From Leucogyrophana mollusca (Eukaryota; Basidiomycota; Agaricomycetes; Boletales): a stretch of DNA of 59,338 nucleotides. The stretch spans positions 1-59,338 of the forward strand of contig MU266504.1 in NCBI GenBank assembly GCA_021014945.1, given 5' to 3'. The notes under the pieces were generated by a model that had not been told where the DNA came from, ran no database searches, and saw only the letters and a program-made list of their open reading frames with translations. A program made the translations under genes and the position numbers. This document shows positions 34,189 to 44,353 of the stretch, piece by piece. Positions within the stretch are counted from its first letter, which is position 1; each line of letters begins with the position of its first letter.

Positions 34189-35775
34189 ATGGATCCAAAG
34201 TTCGAAGAGATCGTCAAGCAAGTCAAGGTTGACCTCCTCACTCCCACCCAAGAAGCTGACAATGTTAAGCTGGCCGAGCAAGTTTCGAGGAGCTTCATCT
34301 GTGAGTGCCACTCGTATCGCAACAATATTCACCCTGAAGCCAACAAAACCCCTAGCCGATACTATCACAGGTACGGCATACTGGTGGATAGTTGCATGAC
34401 TGCAAGCTGATGCAATTCTATCGCAGTCCCCACCAAGGAGATGTATCAGTATGCTATGCACGCGTCCCTTGGCGATGACGTGTACCACGACGCTTCCACT
34501 ATTGCTTTGGAAGCTCACATCGCTCAGCTAGCGGGTAAGGAGGCCGCACTGTTCGTAACCAGCGGAACCATGGGCAACCAGATCTCAATTCGCACGCACC
34601 TGCAACAGCCTCCATATTCTGTCATCTGCGATGTACGGTCACATACTAACGTGTAAGTACTGTATGGACTTCATACAGTGCCTGGTGCTGACCTGTGGGC
34701 TCATAGATACGAGGCGGGGGGTGCGGCATTCTTCTCCGGCGCATATACCATCACACTTACTCCCTCCAATGGTTTGTCGTCATCATTCTCCCTTCCGGTC
34801 CAATGATCCGAGACACAGCTTATAATACAGGTCACCATCTGACGCTCAAAGACATCAAGCCCAAGGTGGTCTCAGGTTCTGATATTCACAGGTAAAGACC
34901 TCCCGGCATGTACGATCAATCCGACTTACGGCTGTCTCTAGCGCCCCTACCCGCCTTATTACCCTTGAAAACACGCTTAACGGCACGATTTTCCCTCAAA
35001 GTGATATCCTAGAGATTTCGGAGTATGCACGCGCGAATGGAATCTTGCTACACCTCGATGGCGCACGTCTATGGCACGCGGCAGCTGAGACTCGTACACC
35101 TATCAATGAATTGTGTGCGCCTTTCGACTCCGTCAGTTTGTGTTTCAGCAAGGGTTTGGGTGTGTCTCCGCTCTCCCGTCTTCTTGTTTGCACCGCGCTG
35201 ATGCATGAACGTACAGGGTCCCCCGTCGGAACCTGTATTGTTGGCTCGAAAGCATTTATCGACAAAGCGCGCTGGTTCCGAAAGATGTTCGGCGCTGGAA
35301 TGCGCCAGACCGGAATTCTTGCTGGTTCGGTAGCATACGCACTTACTCATAACTTCCCTCTCCTGCCTGGCGTGCATGCCCTCGCAAGGCGCCTGCAGGA
35401 AGGTCTTGAAGAACTTGGTGTGGGTATCTTAAGCCCAGCTGAGACGTGCATGGTCTGTATTTGCCTTTCAATGGGTGCAATTTGGCAGTCAACTCATCTT
35501 CTAAATAGGTTTTCTATGACCCATCGACCATTGGTGTCGAATACTGGGAGGTCGTAGAGCGTGCGGCAGCTCATCCAAAACCACTGACAATTCCCGGATC
35601 GCGGCTCGTGGTGCACATACAGACGTCGCCCGAGGCGGTGGAGGACTTACTATCCATTTTTCGAGTGCTGAAAGAGGAGAAGGTACGGGCAGGCTGGACT
35701 CCACCGGAAGGGATAGTAGAGAAGGTTGACGGGTTGAAGAATGTTTATGTGAGGGCTTCGAGACCGCCCGCTTAA
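34189..35775 (+). CDS. GLY1: Low-specificity L-threonine aldolase
   Basis: PLP enzyme splitting threonine (and allo-threonine) to glycine and acetaldehyde in the cytosol. Start MDPKFEEIVKQVKVDLLTPT is an N-terminal extension; splicing then gives SRSFISDTITVPTKEMYQYA, where SDTxTxPT is the family start block. Following are GDDVYHDASTIALEAHIAQL, EAALFVTSGTMGNQISIRTH, HTN then YEAGGAAFFSGA, IHSAPTRLITLENTLNGTIF, ANGILLHLDGARLWHAAAET and LCFSKGLG joined to SPVGTCIVGS, in which the Lys of FSKGLGSPVG binds PLP. Next comes FRKMFGAGMRQTGILAGS. The stop is at 35773-35775. Five to seven introns. Normal length. Confidence 0.92.
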
Positions 35776-36258
35776 GGTCGTAGGTGTCATTGGCTGGTAG
35801 TTCTCCCAAAAGATCGCAGTTTAATTTGTGGCTTGCATGACACTCTGCCCATACCGTCTCGTTTACGGCTCAGGGGATGCCGACATTCTCCATTCTCAGA
35901 CTAATGACAGTCTTGTTGACCAACTTTGATAAGTTTGTCGAAACCCCGAAGATGTTTATCTTGCAATTGGTGACCATGGTGAAAGAGACACAAGACAAGC
36001 AAGTCAATGATAGCTTTGCATCCGAGGAACGAAGAGGCCGTCTTCATTGAGTGATGCTTAGTCAGCCGCTGTGCTCCATGGCACTGGTTGCGATAACCTC
36101 GGCGTTCCCTTCAAGGTCACTACACTCCGGATAACTGCGCTACGGAGTTGTGCTCGTCATCGTCACGAACAACGTTCTTTTCCTTATACAACCCCATATT
36201 TCTACTCTTTTCCGACCGAAAACAAGCTTACAAGGTCATCACCTGGGTCGCTTTCGAA
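35776..36258. other. Intergenic, no gene
   Basis: This 483-nt spacer lies between the threonine aldolase stop and the BAR-SH3 start. Presumably a 3' region followed by promoter and leader; nothing else seen. Confidence 0.35.
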
Positions 36259-38071
36259 ATGAAGGGCCTTGGTAAAGTCATCAAGCGGTGGGTCTCTGGA
36301 TCTTGTCTTGACGAATGGAGGGGGACTGGAACGCGAGACTGTGCCATCGAAATTCGTATGCTCCAATAATGCCGCGATCGAACACTTTCAATAGTTGGAT
36401 ACATCGATACTAACCGATCACTACCAGAACGCCCCACCTCGTCACGTCAAAAGTTGGGTTTGCTAAAAGTGATTATAATCTTCGACGTTCCTGTGCGAAT
36501 TCTTATGAGTTTGCCTGCCAGAGTCTACCGACCCCGAATTCGATGACTACAACCGACACTTTGCCGAGCTCGAGAAGGCCACCGAGAAACTCCTCAAGGA
36601 TACCAAGGCTTTCTCCGAAGCTGTCGTGGGTGAGGGGCAGCCATCTACGCCAGGCGTGCGTCGCAAATGCTTACAGAATGACGTGGTATATTCTCCAGGC
36701 CTCTTTACCGCCTCCTGCGGCTTCGCAAATCATTTCAACTTTATATTCTCACCACTTTCTTCCGAACTCAATCTTGGAGGCAAACACCCTGAAGCTGCAG
36801 CGACCATAGCCAATACCCCCACATTTGCGACCCAAATGGACGAGCTGCGTTCTGCGATCTCGCCGGAGCTCGAGCTCATCGAGAGCCGTGTGATGGGCCC
36901 CGTGAAGGAATTCCAGGGCGTGCTAAAGGTCATCAGGAAAACCATCACGAAGCGGGACCACAAGCTTGTGGATTATGACCGATTCAACAACTCCTTAACG
37001 AAGTTGAGAGATAAAAAGGAGAAGAGCCTAAGTGATGAGAAGAACTTGTTCAAGGCAAGTCTTGCTTTGGTGATGTCCGCCCCTGTGGTCTCATAGTGCT
37101 GACCGTGGTGTTGGGGTAAATAGTTAGAACAAGACTTCGAGGTGGCAACAAACGAGTACGATTATATCAACAATTCCCTCAAGACGGAACTACCTCGATT
37201 CATGCAACTTGCGACCCAGTTTATCGATCCGCTATTCCACTCGTTTTTCTACATGCAGTAATTGAGCTTTTTCTTGTCTAGTTGTCTTTCCCCCCGGAGC
37301 TCATATGATTTCAGGTTGAACATTTACTATCTCTTCCTTGAAAAATTGAATTCGTTCGCGGAAGGTCGGTATGATGTAACGAATGTCCCTGGTTCCCAGA
37401 TCCAATCAGACTACGAGGAGAAGAGGACGGATGCATGGAGCCAAATCGAAGACATGAACATCACCAAGCGGATGATATCGACTGGTAAGTTCACCCGTTG
37501 ATACCATCGCAACGTGGACCCTGAGCCTTCATCCCTCAGCCAAACTCGTTCAAGCCCACCGCGGCTCGGAGGGTAATTCTATCGGTCGTTCTCCTAGCGT
37601 AGCGACTACATCCAGTTCGGCCAGTACCTCGCGCGGAATGCCCCCTCCTTCACGCGCCGCTCCCAGCTTTGTCAAGAAGGCCCCACCACCCCCACCAGGG
37701 CAACAGGCTCACGCGGCTCCGCCACCCCCATACACAGCGTCAAGTAACGGCGTCAGCGCGGCGGCGGCGGCGGCGGCGGCGAAGCGACCCCCTCCTCCCC
37801 CGCCTTTGAAGCCAAAGCCAAAACCTGAGCCAGCGGTCGAGTATGTGACTGCTTTGTATGATTTCGATGCTCAGGTGTGTGATCACCTAATTTTTACCGA
37901 CGAAAAGATGCTTATACAGTACCTTTCCATGTGCGTTAGGCCGCAGGGGATCTCTCTTTTAAGACGGGTGACAAGATTGAGATTGTGACGAAGACGGATA
38001 GTCAAGATGACTGGTGGACAGGCCGGCTAAATGGGGCGGAAGGAGTATTCCCTGGTAATTATGTACAGTGA
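36259..38071 (+). CDS. hob1: BAR-SH3 endocytic protein (Hob1/Rvs167/amphiphysin-like)
   Basis: Senses or bends membranes during endocytosis and links them to actin. [10 protein letters not shown], then [12 protein letters not shown], then [20 protein letters not shown] and [15 protein letters not shown] begin the BAR domain, which continues through [78 protein letters not shown] and [21 protein letters not shown] linker rich in Ser, Pro and Ala contains PPPPP runs and an eight-alanine tract. The C-terminal SH3 reads [10 protein letters not shown], then [39 protein letters not shown] and ends at 38071. All SH3 core residues are present. Several introns, one inside the SH3 domain. Confidence 0.92.
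37758..37781 (+). repeat. (GCG)8 trinucleotide repeat encoding poly-alanine
   Basis: Eight uninterrupted GCG codons in the linker of the BAR-SH3 gene, next to proline runs. Such perfect triplets are prone to length change. Confidence 0.85.
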
Positions 38072-38503
38072 CCGCGACATGGGATACAGGACACAGACAT
38101 TGCAGGAGGAATGAGATAAAGATGTCACTGAAGACAGCACGTTGTTGGTAGCCACCTTAAGGGATGATTTTTTGCACTGTTCTTTGGGAATATCTAGGGA
38201 TTTCGCAAATCTAGTGCTCCTTTGCACGCTTTCACTGATAGTGTCGACTCCCTCCCAGAGCTGCAAGCGGATTTTAGGTCCACGTTGCTTGCGACCGGCC
38301 CCACTGCACTCCAAGCCAGGCATGCGTTAGATGTTACCAATCGATTGTCGTTCACCAACCAGCCTTTGTCGGTGTGTAGGTTGAGTCATTCAATTACAAT
38401 CTAAATGATAATACAAGTGTGCTGGAAAGCCTCCGAAACGGCCTGCAAAGAACGGGAACAAGACATATGTACTCCATCTGTGCGAGTGGCCCCATTTCTA
38501 AAG
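38072..38503. other. Convergent 3' region, no gene
   Basis: Spacer between the ends of the BAR-SH3 gene and the leftward NmrA-like gene. No coding frame stands out. Confidence 0.35.
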
Positions 38504-39588
38504 TCAGAGACCAAGTACTTCCTTTACACCCTTCCACTGATGGCCTTCCCAGTATACATTCGCACTGCCCGCAGGTTCGTCGCCCTCTTTCCCTGCTGCA
38601 GCGTCCCACCCAGTGCTCCCTGCCCCAAGATCGAACTTGCGTTGCAAGTAGTCCCTGGCCTGGTGCAGCGGGATGTCGGTAGGGATGGAGTCAACGTACT
38701 GGACGGGGGCTTTATCGCCAAACAGCTTGGATATTTCCGTCAACGTTGCCCGTTGACCCTGGATTCGGAATACCGCATTATTGAGTTTGCTGGGCGGAAG
38801 AGTGAGCAGGACATGCACAAGGAAACCTACGGAGCCCATGAGCTGGAGTGTAAATATGACCCTTACAGTCACTCACCCCCAATGTCCTCGCTCGCGGTGA
38901 AAGATACGGGTGTGTTTCCCGCGCCGACAATCAGGAATTTCCCGGATTCTTTGACAGCAGCGACGAAAGGAATAAACTGCATGAATAGCCCATTCTGTCC
39001 AGTGGCCAAATGAGAGATCAAGTACTTCTGACGTGCTGGAACGAGCTCACGTATAATCGAAGAGAAGGCAGGCCTATCTCTCTCAATTTTGCTTGAGGGG
39101 GGTATTATGAGGGAATCAGATACAACAGCAGGGAAGCGGTCCATACCAGCAAAATTGGACTTCTGTAACACGAAGCCATCGGTTCCTCCTTCAGTAGGCA
39201 TGCCATACTCCGATGGCACAAAGAGCTTTACGCCAGCCGCCTTTGATGCTTTTGCCAAAGAAGTCTGGAAGTCGAGACCTTGAGAACCGAGGGTAGATAC
39301 AAGCACTTCGACACCGTTTTCGCGCAAAGCAGAAGCTACCGCTGGCTCGTCAGAATAGTCTACCTGAACCACTTTAGCCCCAGAAGGAAAGGTGGCAGAG
39401 GAAGAAGGGCGAGTAAGAATGAGGACAGAAACATTGTGAGCGAGGAGTCCCTAGTGCATCCAGGGGTGAAATTAGTCCATCTGAGCCGATAACGGAGCGC
39501 GCTCCGTAGTTCTTACCTGGATCACAGGTTTTCCGATAATCCCATTCCCTCCGACTACAGCGAAAGACTTGTATGTTGATTCAGACAT
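38504..39588 (-). CDS. NmrA-like / isoflavone-reductase-like NAD(P)-binding protein, copy 1
   Basis: Rossmann-fold member of the isoflavone reductase-like or NmrA family, cytosolic, substrate unknown. Start at 39588: MSESTYKSFAVVGGNGIIGK, with the GGxGxxG dinucleotide loop, spliced to GLLAHNVSVLILTRPSSS. Then VVQVDYSDEPAVASALRENG, VEVLVSTLGSQGLDFQTSLA, AAGVKLFVPSEYGMPTEGGT, KSNFAG, GLFMQFIPFVAAVKESGKF, LIVGAGNTPVSFTASEDIGG and a C-terminal part with FRIQGQRATLTEISKLFGD and YWEGHQWKGVKEVLGL-stop. The segment between KSNFAG and GLFMQF is open but does not resemble the usual loop, so an intron there is likely. Related to the gene at 57451. Confidence 0.82.
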
Positions 39589-41678
39589 GTTGAGCGAGGA
39601 TGTGATACCTTGAAGGCCTGGCTAGGGGGGATTTATAGCTCGCGAGCATCAGTGGCAGTGGGAATCGCAGTGTTCCGGGGCACCAAAAATGCCCAACAAC
39701 GGTCGCCAAAGCGTTCTGCCTTGCTCTCAGTGGGAAGAACTTGAGCATTAGTTTTACAAACATAGTATGAGGCAATCTGCTGCGCGAATGGCGGAGGACA
39801 TCAGTGATACACTTTACCCCCGCGCTAGGTGGGTATGGCAACATATTCCATCAGGCATCATGGAAAGGGATCTCGATAGATGGCTCACGACGTCGAAACT
39901 TGATGCCCTCAAATCTAAAGGGGACTCGGTGTATTACACCAGCATTTTTTGAATCCTGTATGAATGTAATTTACCAAATCACTAATGACCTATCCCTCGG
40001 ACTGACTGAAGAACGCATTGTGCGCCACCGGAGGATCGTGCAACGGGGGTTAGGGGAACTCGCCAATTGGGAAGCTTCGAACGACGGGATGTCGGAGGAC
40101 ACGCTGAAGCGTGTTTATCTTCGGACAAGGAGTATATCCGATCAGGGGGGTGTTTGACGAGTGCCATGCCGCCAATCGATCGCTCCAAGGCCTTTTGAGT
40201 TTTCGGTTCCTACCTACTCGTCCTGGACAAAGGGACCTGTCTGATGCACTGTGAAAACATGCATTGCGACGTTATCAATATTGTTGCCTCAGCGAGAAGG
40301 CGCGACATCAATCAGATCCATGGAATAGGTGCCGAGGGGCCGATGGATCTGAGCCACATATGCCTGACATCGCACGATATCAATTCAAGATAAATAGCAA
40401 GGAAAGTTCCGCGAAGGAAGCACACAAAGCTTGTTTGCTTGATGAACCCACAATGCGCCGCGTAATCTCAGCACCTATGCGTCATTTCATGTTAACATGT
40501 CGTTTTATGAACGGATGTATGGAAAACACGACGCACTAATACTAAGACGCTCGGAGGAGAACGAGCTCGGAGTAGAATGTTGGGTGCTGACCGCGGGGGT
40601 AGCATCATTATGAAGTACAGATAGTCCCATCGCGGCGTGGTGATCAAGATCAGATCAAATGCCTCACCTATAGTGGAGGCCGTACGTTCGGACAAGCCTT
40701 TAGTAATCTGGATCCTGCCGGCTCCAAGCAAACGGTAGAGGGGCTGCTGGGGAAGCAAAACTCGCGCTAGTGGCACCAGCGGACCGTCATTGCGATGAAC
40801 CAAGTAGGTGTTATCCAGATTACAGGGGCAAAATAACCGTCCAAGAGTCAAGCTAAGGCACCTGATAACATGTTTGGAACCACTATCACTTTGGATCTTG
40901 GGCTGTCCAGAAGGGCACAAATAGATGTCAGGCGATCGAGTTGGCAGGCATAGAAGGCTGACCTTCGTATTGCCACATTGCTACTTTGGCTTCATGAAAA
41001 AGGTGTCGACCAGTGTCGACCCCACGTCACGTTCCTTGGCGTCATGAAGCTTTGGAAGAGATGGCATGATACCAGCCGGTTCAGGTTTAGTGGCAAAAGA
41101 AGCATGGTCATCGGAATCGTCATGAGGCAATTTGGCTGCGCATCGCCTGACCCGTCGAGGAAGCTGGGGAAAGTTACGATCGTGAAAAAAAAACGTCATT
41201 CAGCGTGCTTTGGACGATCCCGTGGAGTGAGGTCGATCAACGGGTCAGTCAGTTCATGCATTCCACCAGGCTAAGGGAGAACCTGCAGGATTATCTGATG
41301 TCATTTGGAGTGGAGATATATTCAGGGCAAACAGGAGGCTGAGTCTGACAGACATTCAGCAGACATTCTCGTAAGGCCGGTGTCTTTGACCTGAGATTGG
41401 TGGAGTGTCAAGGTTGAAGCGCTCGAGGACGAAAGGTCGGCTGTTCAAAGCTGTTCGGTTCCTTCCGTTCAGATTCCATTTAGGGAGATTGAAGCCACGT
41501 GGGCAAGTCATTTAATGTGGCCCATGACCTTGCTCATCGGCATTCCTCCTTGCGGGCTTTCCCTAAATTCGACGGTTATACTCACACACTGACATCGGTC
41601 TGGCATTATATATCTCTTGCGCAGATCAAGTTTCATTCCCAACAAAGATTGTATGGGCCCGGAACCCCTTGCAAGACA
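39589..41678. other. About 2.1 kb without a recognised gene
   Basis: Scattered short frames only. On the minus strand a 142-codon open frame (40492-40920) has one protein-like stretch (DNTYLVHRNDGPLVPL, then PLYRLLGAGRIQITKG) that ends at a GTGAGG donor near 40670; it might be an exon of an unrecognised gene (a DUF6593-like pattern crossed my mind, but support is weak). The right end holds the copper-fist promoter. Confidence 0.3.
41607..41613 (+). promoter_or_regulatory. TATA-like box of the copper-fist gene
   Basis: TATATAT lies 66 nt before the ATG at 41679, at a plausible distance for a fungal core promoter. Confidence 0.4.
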
Positions 41679-43104
41679 ATGGTTGGTATATGATTCTTTT
41701 CACTGGCTCGGGCAGTGCTGACCAGCGTTCACAGGTCATCGTCAACGATAAGAAGTTTGCCTGGTCAGAGCCCATTCCCATGGCCCCTTTTACCGTAGCA
41801 CTGGTACTGACACTGTGACCATAGCGAGTCATGCATTAAAGGACACCGATCATCGTCCTGCCACCACACTGAACGTCCGCTCTTCGAAGTGAAGAGGAAG
41901 GGCAGGCCTGTATCTCAATGCGAGAAATGCCGCGAGCTGCGCCAGTCCAAACGCGTGCATTCGAAATGTCTGTGCAACCCCAAACTCGCCGAGACCGATA
42001 AGGTCCCTATACCGGCACCCCGTCCCGACAAGAAACGTATGCCGTCCGGGTTGGTTTCTGGATTGTATTCTGACCACCCCAATTTGAAACAGCGAGGCGC
42101 TTTATGCCATCCGCTCCTACATTGCCTAACGGAATTTCTGATGCCTTGATAGGGCCTTCTACGACCGGCCCTTCCCGGTCGAGGCAGAGAGGTAGGCCAC
42201 TGCTACGGGCTGTGTCTACGGCTTCTGAAGTCTTCATGTTCTTTTAGTTGACTCTCTCTTGAACCCATGTCACTGTAAGAGTGTCTGGCAGTGTCAGTGC
42301 CGACCGGCAGCGACTCAGCACACTGGACTCGCCACGCTCGCGGACGCCGCTGCCTTGTGTTACAACGAATCATTTCCCTCTACCAGTAGTGTGCGAGCCA
42401 GTTCCTCCGTAGCCTCGAACGGGCCCCAGCCTCCAAAAAGTTGCTGTTCCCGGAAGCGCCGCGCCTCTGATGCCGATTTACAGCCTCCTCCCACACCCCG
42501 CTTTGACCTTCCACCAATTCTTCTCGACACTCCCTCTTCATCGTCATCAACAGTACCTTCACGTATGCCTAACTTCTCCACCATCCCTCCTCTCAGCGAA
42601 GTCACCTCCATTGCTGGCACCGGGTGCACCTGTGGATTTCGCTGCGCATGTCCGGGCTGCGTCGAACACCGCGGTCCGGAGCACACTTCAGACGAACACC
42701 GAGACTGCTCCCAAGGATGCGCCCACTGTGTCGACTACACAAGTGGGATTGAACTGCCTGGCCGTGGTCCCGAGTCTAACTCCAGTGGACGTGTCAGTAT
42801 GATCGACAAATTTTTTGCACGTGCTGCTGCATTACCTCAGCCCCCCAACAATCGCAAAATCGGGGTGAATATCGACCCGACGAACCTTATGACCTACCCG
42901 AGCGAATTGTTCGTGGGATCAATGAGGGGACAGGAAGAGAGAGGCGTCGCGTATGGGCTGGTCAAGATACCGAAACTGCAGTGCTGTGGAGGAAATTGCG
43001 GATGTCCGTCAGGCCAATGCGGCTGCGGGCAATCTTGTCATGGATGCGGTATGGATAGTGGGCACACGTACAATATGGGGAGGGCAGCTTCTGTCTCGCG
43101 GTAA
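41679..43104 (+). CDS. Copper-fist transcription factor (Ace1/Mac1/Cuf1-type)
   Basis: Nuclear copper-sensing regulator. Three codon-split exons build the copper-fist domain at the extreme N-terminus: M, then VIVNDKKFAC, then ESCIKGHRSSSCHHTERPLF, EVKRKGRPVSQCEKCRELRQ and SKRVHSKCLC. The zinc ligands (Cys, Cys, Cys, His) and the basic KGRP minor-groove motif are all visible. A linker (FMPSAPTLPNGISDALIGPS) and LLNPCHCKSVWQCQC follow, then a Pro/Ser region. Two further Cys clusters, CTCGFRCACPGCVEH with CSQGCAHC and the C-terminal CCGGNCGCPSGQCGCGQSC, resemble copper-binding regulatory clusters of the family. The stop is at 43102-43104, though a further terminal intron cannot be excluded. Confidence 0.9.
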
Positions 43105-44353
43105 CCCCTCGCTCAAACCACGAACATTCGTGGTGGCCCCAACCTCCTTTGCGGTCGGTGGGATTCCTCAGTCCAGTATCCACAAGCTCCGCCATTAAGG
43201 TGTGCTTTCGCAGTGTTATATTTCCCTTGAAAAAACTTCCCGGTCGCTTGTCTCCCTCGCTGTTCCTCCCGTAATTGTTCTTGTCCCAGTACCTCTTCTT
43301 ATCCTTTTTGGGCCCTCCGGGTCGGTTGGGCGGTGATATCCCAGCTCTACTCGCACCTTGACCACGGCACCTACTACTAGCCAGCTAATATGATTATCCC
43401 TCTGTATACTCCCCGCATGAATACGATCCATATGTTGTACCGTCCGATATCGGGACGCCTTCCTCGTGGTGCCAGGCCCTCGATCACCACTTATCCGGGA
43501 GCTCCAATATTTCCCGCACCCCGAGTTCTCATTGGCTGATGTGGGCGGTTCTTGGGAGGGGGATCGAGGTGTTCTCCAGGCACTCGCTCTGCAAATGATG
43601 AACACGAGTGGAGCGCCTGCTAGGATATATTCGTACCCTTGCCCAGCCCGTGTACTTAGACTTGGCCAGCATTCAAAAAAATTGCTTGCTCTACCGATTT
43701 TTCTCGTCTCTGCCTCTGAAGGTGCGCATCGCCAAAGTCCCATAGGGCCTCGCGTGCCAGGAAAGCCTACCAGACGTCGATCGAGGAGCTCCACAGCGTG
43801 GATAAAGATAGCAAGTGTCGTAGAACAAATCGAAGAGTGGAGCCTCCATCGCGTAAACAGACAGCGCATACGTCAGGCTCAACATGGCCACCCCAGGGTA
43901 CAAATACCCAAATACCCATGGAGACCACCCTCCCGCCCGAGCGCATCAAAATCCCCCAGCGCTAGCGTTTTCAAGAGTCCGTGACATTATACCCAGAGCC
44001 CAAGAGTAAGTAAGTATACTACTAACACGATTTGCGTACAGAACACTAGTGGCGGTGAGCATGGATACAAGTAGAGTTGAGCGGGAGTGGTCATAAAATG
44101 TAAGTGATATCAAAGGATTAAATACGGATATCCGCAATAGCACAATAGCTTGCTAGCCAGCTAGTCTATCCAATCCTTTAAACCGAGAGGCAGGGCGGGT
44201 GGAGCGGGGGTCACTCATCCAATCGGCATGGCGAGGGAAGGGGAGGGCGAGCCAGTCTACAAGGGGGGGTGATAAGCATTAGCTGCAAGACCCCCACGCA
44301 CAGATCGAAGAACTCACCTCTATCGGTTCGCGGCGAGTGAATTTCGCCCATCT
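43105..44353. other. Region with membrane-protein-like frames, no firm gene
   Basis: On the minus strand two hydrophobic stretches stand out: LLVSMLTATSVLYANRVSSI with LTYSWALGIMSR (about 43990-44080) and WVFGYLYPGVAMLSLTYALS with VYAMEAPLFDLF (about 43820-43930). They may be exons of a membrane protein gene or its relic, but I could not connect them or name a family. Confidence 0.25.
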
